Source of the DNA: Bacillota bacterium
GTDB lineage: Bacteria; Bacillota_I; Bacilli_A; Acholeplasmatales; Acholeplasmataceae
Reading direction: 5' to 3'
Assembly: GCA_023458995.1 (NCBI GenBank)
Contig: JAEWVV010000139.1
Location: 1-5,016 of the forward strand
DNA length: 5,016 bases
The notes beneath the pieces are model-generated. The model was given only the letters and a program-made list of their open reading frames with translations, was not told the origin of the DNA and made no database searches. The position numbers were made by a program, and so were the translations under genes. Shown here piece by piece: positions 1 through 5,016 of this stretch (the first letter of the stretch is position 1; each line of letters starts with the position of its first letter).

Positions 1-133
1 TGCGTTTGTGGTGATCAAAGAACAGATGGCGTTTAGAAGATTTAAGCGCAGGGGCATTCAAAACGTCAAATTTGAGTTTATGCTTATCGCGATCGGTTAC
101 AATCTAGCCAAATTACACAATAAAAAAATATAG
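1..133 (+). CDS. IS1182-like transposase, C-terminal end (5' part outside window)
   Basis: The frame starting at base 2 is open from the window edge to a TAG at 131-133 and gives 43 residues. They contain the pattern F-R-R-F-x-R-R-G, then N-V-K-F-E, then A-I-G-Y-N-L-A-K-L-H. This is the usual C-terminus of DDE transposases of the IS1182/DDE_Tnp_1_6 type: a conserved FRRF(L/K)xRG segment, then a helix ending in YN-(I/L)-x-KLH. The enzyme would cut and join the ends of its own insertion sequence. The catalytic DDE residues lie outside the window, so it is not possible to say whether the element is intact. It is the only plus-strand gene here. GC over the first 110 bases is about 42%, and GCG, CGC, GGC and AGG codons are frequent, unlike the AT-rich genes that follow, which fits a mobile origin. 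The family call is from memory of the motif, not a search. Confidence 0.72.
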   Translation, partial: AFVVIKEQMAFRRFKRRGIQNVKFEFMLIAIGYNLAKLHNKKI

Positions 134-165
134 AATCACACACTAATTATCCACGGGAAAACTAA

Positions 166-187
166 GGATTCTGAGTGAATCTCTTTT
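166..187 (+). terminator. weak hairpin with T-run downstream of the transposase
   Basis: GATTC (167-171) pairs with GAATC (177-181) around a 5-base loop, and one G-T wobble (166/182) extends the stem. A TCTTTT stretch follows at 182-187. It lies about 33 bases after the transposase stop and has the right orientation to end that transcript. The stem is short and low in GC, so this is only a possible terminator. Confidence 0.25.
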
Positions 188-247
188 AAACATGCCTAAA
201 AACAGCTGATTTGCTCGACTTTTCCACATCAGACAAGCATTACAAAG

Positions 248-307
248 AAAAAAAGGACTGTGAAGTCCATGAAGATAACTAAATCTTCATTTCGTTACAG
301 CCCCTTT
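248..307 (-). terminator. intrinsic terminator for the FAD gene transcript
   Basis: Read on the minus strand, this stretch folds in two ways, and both end at a run of seven T (254-248). The short form is GGACT / AGTCC (268-264 with 259-255) around a 4-base loop, directly before the T-run. The long form pairs AAAGGGGCTGT (307-297) with ACAGTCCTTTT (261-251) over 11 positions, two of them G-U. An internal loop follows, then a perfect 8-base stem ATGAAGAT / ATCTTCAT (290-283 and 276-269) with a 6-base loop. The G-U pairs exist only in minus-strand RNA and the T-run lies on that side, so this serves the gene that stops at 321. It could also overlap the end of the neighbouring insertion sequence. 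Confidence 0.7.
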
Positions 308-320
308 ATGTGTTTATTAT

Positions 321-1946
321 TTACTTAAGTGTCTGATATTTTGCAATAATCTTTTCTGCAGTCTTCAATCCATCAACTGCTGAACTCATAATACCACCTG
401 CATATCCTGCACCTTCACCCATTGGATAAAGACCTAAGATATTTGATTCATGGTTGTCATTTCTAACCATTCGAATAGGTGATGATGATCTTGTTTCTGC
501 ACCAGTTAAAATTGCATCATCCATAGAGAAACCTTCAATCTTTCGATTAAAATCACGAAGTGCTTCTTTTAGTGTATCTGTAACAAATGAAGGAAATAAC
601 CCTTTTAGTTCTGCAAACTTATATCCAGGTCGATATGATGGTTTAACACTACCTAGTTTTGTAGATTTTCGATCATTCAAGAAATCACCAACGAGTTGGA
701 TCGGTGCATTATAGTTTGAACCACCTAAGATAAATGCTTTCTTTTCAATATCTCTCTGAAAGTCGACTCCAGCAAGTGGATGACTTGATCCAAAGTCTTC
801 AGGATTCACATTGACTAAGACTGCAGTATTCGAATTTTCATAATCTCTTTTACTTTCACTCATTCCGTTTGTTACGACACCACCCTCTTCAGATGATGCA
901 CACATGACCCATCCACCTGGACACATACAAAATGTATATGCAGATCTATTGTTTGATGCATGATAACTCAGTTTATAATCTGCCGCTCCTATATTAGGTT
1001 CATTTGCAAATTTACCGTATTGTGACTCATTAATGAGCTCTTGTGGGTGTTCAATTCTGACACCTACAGAAAATGCTTTTTGGGTGATATTCATATCATT
1101 TTGATATAGCAGTTCAAAGGTATCTCTTGCACTATGGCCAATACCTAGAAGACAAACTTTCGTTTTAATTTCTTCATTATCATTAATGATCACACCTTGT
1201 CATCTTTGATCTTCTACTACAAGTTTTGTTACTTTCGCATTAAAACGAATTGTTCCACCTAAACGAATTATTTCTTCTCTCATGTTTTTAACAACCACTC
1301 TTAATACATCCGTACCAACATGTTGTTTATTGATATACATAATCTCTTTTTGTGCACCATGACTAACAAGTGATTCTAAGACATAACGGCATCTAATGTC
1401 ATTAATTAGTGTTGTGAGTTTTCCATCAGAGAATGCACCTACTCCACCTTCACCAAATAGAATCGTAGATCCTTCATTATACTCACCTGTCTGATAGAAA
1501 TGTTCAACGTTATTTGATCTTTTCTCAACATCAAAACCACGTTCTAAAACAATGGGCTTATAGCCTCTTCTAGCGAGTTATAATGCAGCAAATATGCCCG
1601 ATGGTCCAAATCCTACAACAACAGGACGATGTAATAAGACTTCATTTCCTGAAGCTACTTCTTGATATGTTAAAACAGGGGCTTCTGATAATCCCTTATG
1701 TTTTTTACTTAAATAAAACTTTTCATTTTTAACGTTTATATCAACACTATAAACAAAATAGAGTTGATCTTTTTTACGTGCATCAATTGCTTTTTTAAAG
1801 ATGGAAAAAGAAAGAATATCTTTATCTCTTATTCTATACTGAGCACTGATATATTTCATCAGATTTTCTTTTTCTGAAGCTAATGTATACGCTAGTTTTG
1901 TTTCAAGTTTTACATCAGTTATACGAATCATCATAATCACAACCAT
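321..1946 (-). pseudogene. FAD-dependent dehydrogenase (COG2509 type), interrupted by two in-frame stops
   Basis: One reading frame spans 541 codons, full length for this NAD(P)/FAD-dependent oxidoreductase family, with no frameshift. TAA at codon 123 (1580-1578) and TGA at codon 249 (1202-1200) interrupt it. Visible motifs are the Rossmann nucleotide-binding G-F-G-P-S-G (112-117), the ERG at the end of the second strand, L-F-G-E-G-G-V-G-A-F-S-D-G-K-L-T in the middle part, G-H-S-A-R-D-T-F (270-277), C-M-C-P-G-G (340-345), N-G-M-S (360-363) and a C-terminal FAD-contact segment G-E-G-A-G-Y-A-G-G from about 510. The first stop falls one codon after the FAAL of the Rossmann helix, so the N-terminal product would lack most of the fold. 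GTG at 1193 has no well-spaced ribosome binding site, so a working C-terminal fragment is unlikely. Family members are flavoprotein dehydrogenases of unknown substrate. The start could be the ATG at 1946, 1934 or 1931; MIRIT at 1931 looks most like the family, but none has a clear binding site. The gene follows the SGNH hydrolase by 69 bases, probably on the same transcript. Tryptophan elsewhere in the gene is TGG. Confidence 0.82.
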
Positions 1947-2015
1947 TTCTATTTAGAACACCCTTCAATTCCACATGATTTATGTGCTGATTACAAATGT
2001 ATTTATGATGATTTT

Positions 2016-2753
2016 TTATGGTTTATAATGATTATTCATACTCTCATTCTTCCATCTTTTTAAACCTTCATCTGTATTCATCTTTTCATCAATAATAGAT
2101 AATATTAAATCATACCCTTTTTGATTCGGATGAATACCATCTCTTGATAGATAGTCATTATAGTTATCTTGATGTAGGAGACTTGTTCTTATGTCGATTA
2201 ACAAACAATCATACTTATAAGCAGTCATCATAATGACATGACTATATGCTTCATGATGTCTAAAAATCATTTCAATATCTTGATTAAAGAAATCCATGAT
2301 GTTATCAGTGTTACCCACTTGAGATATTACTTCATCATAATATCTTTTAGAGATTAAAGGAACACTTGTGAGTAGAATCGGTGTTATTCCTTTTTCTTTT
2401 AAATAAATGACGTTCTCAGTTAATAGTTTCTCAAATAAAGCTAGTGGTGTTTTAGGTTGATGTTTTGGATCTGGATCTAGTGAAATCTTCTTCCAATCAT
2501 AATCAGCATCATTACCTCCAACTGCAATCACGACATAATGTTTTTGATTTAAATCGAGTGTTTCTACTGCACTCTTGATTAAATTTTTTTCATGAATCCG
2601 TTTTAATGTCTGCCCATAAACTGATCTATTATCTATCTCAATCCCATATAGATTCTTGATGCCCTCTACAATTGGGTTTGAAGTCATGATTAATTTTTTG
2701 TCTTGATATGTGATTCCTTTCGCAATGGAATCACCAAATAAAATGGTTGCCAT
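2016..2753 (-). CDS. SGNH/GDSL-family hydrolase (lipase/esterase-like)
   Basis: The 245-residue product has the blocks of the SGNH hydrolase superfamily in order: F-G-D-S-I with the nucleophile Ser9, a block II glycine in S-V-Y-G-Q (Gly47), G-G-N-D with oxyanion-hole Asn81, and D-G-I-H-P-N with Asp205 and His208 completing the triad. Length and layout match short cytoplasmic GDSL esterases that remove acyl or acetyl groups from lipids, sugars or cell-surface glycans; the substrate cannot be read from the sequence. There is no signal peptide or membrane segment. The ATG at 2753 is chosen because AAGGAGG lies 5 bases upstream and the GDS motif then sits at residues 7-9, as usual. The longer frame from 2828 would run through a terminator-like hairpin and adds no family-like sequence. 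Both tryptophans in the C-terminal half are TGG. No stop or frameshift interrupts it. The FAD gene follows after 69 bases without an obvious terminator between. Confidence 0.85.
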   Translation of the reverse strand: MATILFGDSIAKGITYQDKKLIMTSNPIVEGIKNLYGIEIDNRSVYGQTLKRIHEKNLIKSAVETLDLNQKHYVVIAVGGNDADYDWKKISLDPDPKHQPKTPLALFEKLLTENVIYLKEKGITPILLTSVPLISKRYYDEVISQVGNTDNIMDFFNQDIEMIFRHHEAYSHVIMMTAYKYDCLLIDIRTSLLHQDNYNDYLSRDGIHPNQKGYDLILSIIDEKMNTDEGLKRWKNESMNNHYKP

Positions 2754-2758
2754 AGAGT

Positions 2759-2765
2759 CCTCCTT
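2759..2765 (-). promoter_or_regulatory. ribosome binding site of the SGNH hydrolase
   Basis: The minus strand reads AAGGAGG here, a near-perfect Shine-Dalgarno, with 5 bases before the ATG at 2753. It decides the start of the hydrolase against the upstream ATG at 2828. It lies after the hairpin at 2797-2851, so translation requires transcription past that hairpin. Confidence 0.8.
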
Positions 2766-2783
2766 GGTGATACCACTATCATA

Positions 2784-2851
2784 TAATAAAAAAGAATACA
2801 CGGTTCTCTTCTGATGAATGACATTCATCTACAGAAGAATTGAACCGTGTA
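2784..2851 (-). terminator. long hairpin plus T-rich tail upstream of the hydrolase (terminator or attenuator)
   Basis: TACACGGTTC (2797-2806) pairs perfectly with GAACCGTGTA (2842-2851). Inside it TCTTCT (2807-2812) pairs with AGAAGA (2833-2838), and GATGAATG (2813-2820) with CATTCATC (2822-2829). This gives a 24-pair stem broken only by two 3-base bulges on one side. On the minus strand it is followed by TTCTTTTTTATTATAT, so it has the form of a strong intrinsic terminator for transcripts coming from the right. Only 30 bases separate the tail from the hydrolase start, too few for a comfortable separate promoter. It may therefore be a conditional terminator in the hydrolase leader instead of, or as well as, a simple end for upstream transcription. 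Confidence 0.72.
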
Positions 2852-2857
2852 GAATTA

Positions 2858-2889
2858 GTGATTATTTTATCTACTCAAAGTAGAATCAC
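2858..2889 (-). promoter_or_regulatory. first stem of the hydrolase leader
   Basis: GTGATT (2858-2863) pairs with AATCAC (2884-2889), and CTACT (2871-2875) with AGTAG (2879-2883) around a 3-base loop. A 7-base one-sided bulge lies between the two helices. It sits immediately upstream of the terminator-like hairpin and just where a transcript from the candidate promoter near 2920 would begin. No known riboswitch class is recognised; there is no T-box GGUGG/antiterminator signature. Confidence 0.35.
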
Positions 2890-2897
2890 CATAAAAA

Positions 2898-2924
2898 ACA
2901 TTAGAAAATACACCTAAATGTCAA
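2898..2924 (-). promoter_or_regulatory. candidate promoter for the hydrolase-FAD transcript
   Basis: The minus strand has a perfect -35 hexamer TTGACA (2924-2919). A weak -10 candidate TAATGT (2903-2898) follows after a short 15-base spacer. Transcription would start near 2891, giving a leader of about 137 bases with two hairpins before the hydrolase ATG. The -35 is convincing; the -10 is poor, so this remains tentative. Confidence 0.35.
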
Positions 2925-2942
2925 CATCTCTTAAAAAACTGC

Positions 2943-3200
2943 TTATTTTTTCATACCCTTTTTTAGATCTTTATCAGAAGTAAAAGCTGTTCCCCTATGC
3001 GGTTCACAATCTTTACTTCAATTGACATCTTAGTTCAATAGAGCACGTCCGCGTGTGCCATCTTTTGCTGTAACAGCTGAAATGTCTATACAATCTGATT
3101 TATTTGCTTTTGGGTATTGATCTTTATAAACCTTGATATATTCAGACTCATTCGAAGGTGATTTACGATCGGTTACAATTTTGTTTTCTGGTTTTGCCAC
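2943..3200 (-). pseudogene. small unrecognised gene with two in-frame stops
   Basis: A GTG start at 3200 with AGGAG 9 bases upstream (3214-3210) opens a frame of 56 codons, beginning M-A-K-P-E-N-K-I-V-T-D-R and ending G-R-A-L-L-N before TAA (3032-3030). The same frame meets TGA four codons later (3020-3018). It then stays open for 24 residues, starting S-K-D-C-E-P-H-R-G-T-A-F and ending K-K-G-M-K-K, to a final TAA at 2945-2943. The composition before and after the stops is alike: lysine- and aspartate-rich, hydrophilic, with G-T-R-G-R and H-R-G-T-A motifs. That suggests one protein of about 85 residues that has acquired stops. Another GTG at 3206 is possible but would lie only 3 bases from the binding site. 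No signal peptide or membrane segment is present. I do not recognise the family. It follows the RCC1/InlB gene by about 70 bases. A functional 56-residue protein ending at 3030 is the main alternative. Confidence 0.42.
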
Positions 3201-3209
3201 AGTCACTCT

Positions 3210-3214
3210 CTCCT
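3210..3214 (-). promoter_or_regulatory. ribosome binding site of the small gene
   Basis: The minus strand reads GAGGAGAGA here. AGGAG is 9 bases from the GTG at 3200 and 3 bases from the GTG at 3206, which favours 3200 as the start. It is the best evidence that this short frame was once, or still is, translated. Confidence 0.5.
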
Positions 3215-3268
3215 CATATTCTCCATATTCATTTATTATTCTTTATCAATCCCATTTTAAGTCACTAA

Positions 3269-5016
3269 TTAATTTTCATCTACCCAGGTATGTTTGCCAT
3301 AAAGTGTTAATCCGCCTACTGGCAGCTGAGTACCTGTAAAAGGAATAGTCATTTGTCTATCTAAAAACCATCCTGAAAATTTCATCCCTGCTGGAGTTAC
3401 TGGTGACCAAGGATAGAAGCTTTGATCAAAAGAATGACTATTATAAGTATATTCAGTCTTTGATTCATATATGTCCTCCCACACAGCGGGCCATAAATGA
3501 GCGTTAAAGTTCCCAAAACCGAGTTCATTGTGGTAGTTATTACCCCAAGCAAATACACGACCTAGATTTGAGATAGCAAATGATGAATAACCATATGTTC
3601 TAATAACATCGATTTTTTCATTACCTAATATTTCTTGGAATGTTACAATTCTTGGAATATAAAATAGTCCGTCTGATCTTGGTCCATTTCCAAGTTGACC
3701 ATACGTATTGACCTTTCCCCATGAATAAACATGACCTAAATTAGTCAATGCAAGTGCATGATCAATCGACGAATGTACTGACATTATCTTTTCACCATAT
3801 TCAAGTCCTTGTATATTTACTAATGTAGGTGTATAAAAATAACCTTGTTCTGCATCATATGCTGTTCCCAATAAGTTATTACTATTATCACCGAATGCAT
3901 ATAACTTACCTGTATTTGTGATTGCATATGATGTTTGGATACCTGCGTGGACTTGTGTAAAATATTCTCCAAAAACAAGCATTGAATCATCAATTTCTGT
4001 TGGATTTGCTACTGTTTTTATCGAATCACCATTGGGAATACCTAGGTTGCCGTAATCGTTTAATCCCCAAGCTAAAATCCTTCCACTACTTGTCAAAGCT
4101 AGAGTTGTGTTGATATTAAGACTCATCTTCATTATCCGCTCATTTGGATTTAAGTTTATATTGAGTAAAACGGGAGTAAGTCTATCTACTATGGTGCCAT
4201 CCCCTAGTTGTCCATAATCATTTAATCCCCAAGCATAAACCTTGCCTTTATTTGTCAATGCAAAGGAATGATAGCCTGAAGAAAAAACATTTTCTATATA
4301 TTCATCTGCTTCTAATCCACTGAAAACTAGATATTTACTCACATGAAAATTCGTGTTTTCTTCATTTGTTGTTCCATTACCAAGTTGTCCATATGAATTA
4401 GTCCCCCACGGAACTACACTATGTGATGTTTTTGCAATTCCAAAATAGTTTTGATAGTTACCTGTGAAACTTTGCCATCCTTCATATAGATATAATTTTG
4501 CTGGAAGTTTAGCAAGAATAGAGTCTGTAGTTTGATTCCATTTTAATATGTGACCGTCTGAACTTATTGCATATCCTTGTGTTCGATTAAATATATATGA
4601 TGAGTCAATGATAATATCTCGAATTTTTTGTTTGCTTGGATAAGTTAAAACATAATCGACATAATAGCGATTCGCCTTCCATGATGCATATAATTCGATG
4701 TCCTCAGAAGAAGGGATGAAACTATCTATAGGATCATCTGTTAATGATTCGTCTAAATGCCATCCTGTAAATTCATACCCTGTTCGAGAAGGACTTTGAA
4801 GGTATATAACCTCATTATCAAATGTAAAGGTATTTGGATTACTAGTGTCTTGTTCCCCGTTATTTAAATGATACGTTATGTTATATTTAATAGGTTCCCA
4901 TTTGGCAACAATATCAGTATCTCTTTCAATAATATCATTCTCAAAATCCCAAATTTCGTCGTTTACATACCACCCTACAAATGTATAACCTTCACGAACT
5001 GGATCAGCCGGACGCT
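3269..5016 (-). CDS. RCC1-propeller protein with flanking InlB B-repeats (N-terminus outside window)
   Basis: The frame is open from the right edge to TAA at 3271-3269, giving 581 visible residues. No ATG or GTG precedes the GTG at 4342, and that codon lies inside a repeat, so the gene must begin beyond the window. Numbering from the edge, residues 1-112 hold two InlB/Listeria-Bacteroides repeats with the G-Y-x-F-x-G-W signature and a closing A-(K/S)-W. About 133-515 is a chain of RCC1-type repeats with the core A-W-G-x-N-D-Y-G-Q-L-G, one of them degenerate, consistent with a seven-bladed beta-propeller. About 522-577 is a third InlB repeat with K-F-S-G-W-F-L-D. It ends W-V-D-E-N with no LPxTG and no membrane helix. 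Such proteins are usually secreted or surface-anchored and mediate binding; any signal or lipoprotein sequence would lie in the missing N-terminus. RCC1 repeats here do not imply a Ran exchange factor. All tryptophans read are TGG and there is no internal stop. Confidence 0.85.
   Translation of the reverse strand, partial: RPADPVREGYTFVGWYVNDEIWDFENDIIERDTDIVAKWEPIKYNITYHLNNGEQDTSNPNTFTFDNEVIYLQSPSRTGYEFTGWHLDESLTDDPIDSFIPSSEDIELYASWKANRYYVDYVLTYPSKQKIRDIIIDSSYIFNRTQGYAISSDGHILKWNQTTDSILAKLPAKLYLYEGWQSFTGNYQNYFGIAKTSHSVVPWGTNSYGQLGNGTTNEENTNFHVSKYLVFSGLEADEYIENVFSSGYHSFALTNKGKVYAWGLNDYGQLGDGTIVDRLTPVLLNINLNPNERIMKMSLNINTTLALTSSGRILAWGLNDYGNLGIPNGDSIKTVANPTEIDDSMLVFGEYFTQVHAGIQTSYAITNTGKLYAFGDNSNNLLGTAYDAEQGYFYTPTLVNIQGLEYGEKIMSVHSSIDHALALTNLGHVYSWGKVNTYGQLGNGPRSDGLFYIPRIVTFQEILGNEKIDVIRTYGYSSFAISNLGRVFAWGNNYHNELGFGNFNAHLWPAVWEDIYESKTEYTYNSHSFDQSFYPWSPVTPAGMKFSGWFLDRQMTIPFTGTQLPVGGLTLYGKHTWVDEN
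3281..3451 (-). repeat. single C-terminal InlB B-type repeat
   Basis: After the propeller, the last 60 residues contain P-A-G-M-K-F-S-G-W-F-L-D, then G-G-L-T-L-Y-G-K-H-T-W. This is the repeat signature G-x-x-F-x-G-W...L-Y-(A/G)-x-W, with an unusually short N-terminal half. It is separated from the N-terminal InlB repeats by the whole propeller. Confidence 0.7.
3470..4620 (-). repeat. RCC1-type repeat array (beta-propeller)
   Basis: About seven repeats of 45-60 residues follow one another. Clear cores are P-W-G-T-N-S-Y-G-Q-L-G, A-W-G-L-N-D-Y-G-Q-L-G, A-W-G-L-N-D-Y-G-N-L-G, A-F-G-D-N-S-N-N-L-L-G, S-W-G-K-V-N-T-Y-G-Q-L-G and A-W-G-N-N-Y-H-N-E-L-G. Each is preceded by a strand of the type A-L-T-N-x-G-x-V-Y. 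The first repeat (around 4612-4472) keeps the A-I-S-S-D-G-H-I strand but has lost the W-G-x-N core. Confidence 0.82.
4679..5014 (-). repeat. two tandem InlB B-type (Listeria-Bacteroides) repeats
   Basis: Two protein-level repeats of about 40 and 73 visible residues. Each has the core R-x-G-Y-x-F-x-G-W followed by an acidic stretch and a closing A-K-W or A-S-W. The first is cut by the window edge (5014-4898); the second is complete (4897-4679) and starts I-K-Y-N-I-T-Y-H. This is the beta-grasp-like repeat of internalin B and many low-GC surface proteins. The array probably continues beyond the window. Confidence 0.8.

Larger units (their letters stand above)
134..320. other. gene-free spacer between convergent genes (possible IS right end)
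   Basis: No convincing reading frame is present between the transposase stop and the stop of the minus-strand FAD gene. The spacer holds the weak plus-strand hairpin (166-187) and the strong minus-strand hairpin/T-run (248-307). An IS1182-like element should end in an inverted repeat shortly after its transposase, so the right end of the element probably lies somewhere here. The left end is outside the window, so the inverted repeat and target duplication cannot be identified. Confidence 0.5.

Noticed and set aside
90..103. 14-base direct repeat shared with 3166-3179 (CGATCGGTTACAAT)
   Set aside because: It lies in two unrelated coding frames on opposite strands. A match of this size has a roughly one-in-ten chance in 5 kb, and no flanking similarity extends it.
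454..714. 86-codon open frame on the plus strand
   Set aside because: It lies wholly inside the FAD gene on the opposite strand, has no ribosome binding site and no family-like sequence.
1191..1193. GTG at 1193 as the start of a separate 290-residue FAD protein
   Set aside because: It sits three codons after the TGA without a well-spaced ribosome binding site, and the product would lack the Rossmann nucleotide-binding segment.
1200..1202. Mycoplasma genetic code with TGA read as tryptophan
   Set aside because: Many tryptophans in all genes are TGG, and no TGA occurs in the clean SGNH and RCC1 frames. The code change would also not explain the TAA stops.
1965..1990. Short CACAT / ATGTG inverted repeat between the hydrolase and the FAD gene
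   Set aside because: It has only 5 pairs, is AT-rich and has no T-run; it is too weak to call a terminator or operator.
2754..2828. 25-residue N-terminal extension of the SGNH hydrolase from an ATG at 2828
   Set aside because: The ATG falls inside the terminator-like hairpin, and the start at 2753 has AAGGAGG at proper spacing and puts GDS at the usual place.
2963..3028. 21-codon ORF starting ATG TCA ATT on the minus strand
   Set aside because: It has no ribosome binding site, overlaps the better small-gene frame, and ends in a low-complexity leucine run.
2754..3030. T-box or known riboswitch in the hydrolase leader
   Set aside because: No T-box consensus or recognised aptamer core was found, and the downstream gene is not an aminoacylation or transport gene.
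3133..3339. 68-codon open frame on the plus strand
   Set aside because: It overlaps the small minus-strand gene and the end of the RCC1 gene, has no ribosome binding site, and reads like non-coding translation.
4340..4342. GTG at 4342 as the start of the RCC1 protein
   Set aside because: The frame is open upstream to the window edge and encodes clear RCC1 and InlB repeats, so this codon is internal.

Overview
The window looks like a piece of accessory chromosome from a low-GC bacterium of the Bacillota/Mollicutes side, most like Acholeplasma or a relative that uses the standard genetic code. This is an inference. It rests on AT-rich third positions, an AAGGAGG ribosome binding site, and a surface-type protein that combines RCC1 propeller repeats with InlB/Listeria-Bacteroides repeats. 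Every tryptophan I could trace is encoded by TGG, and TGA is absent from the two clean reading frames, so the Mycoplasma code (TGA = Trp) does not fit.

Layout, left to right. Bases 1-133 (+ strand) are the last 43 codons of an IS1182-like transposase. Bases 134-320 hold no gene. They contain a weak hairpin after the transposase and a strong hairpin plus T-run that ends minus-strand transcription. All remaining genes are on the minus strand, so they read from right to left. A large RCC1/InlB-repeat protein enters from the right edge and ends at 3269. Next comes a small unrecognised gene (3200-2943) with two in-frame stops, then a structured leader with a terminator-like hairpin (about 2924-2754). 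After that lie a complete SGNH/GDSL hydrolase (2753-2016) and, 69 bases further on, a COG2509-type FAD-dependent dehydrogenase (1946-321). The dehydrogenase is full length but carries two nonsense codons.

How it fits together. The hydrolase and the FAD gene probably share a transcript that runs from a promoter near 2920 to the terminator at 248-307. The RCC1/InlB protein is probably a surface or secreted adhesion-type protein whose N-terminus lies outside the window. The transposase remnant and two stop-interrupted genes suggest a stretch under relaxed selection. All four internal stops (two TAA, two TGA) could come from single G:C to A:T changes in CAA or TGG codons. The main items for a second look are the paired stop codons, the possible attenuator ahead of the hydrolase, and the repeat protein's architecture. 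I did not find a clear new multi-gene system, CRISPR array, tRNA or rRNA.
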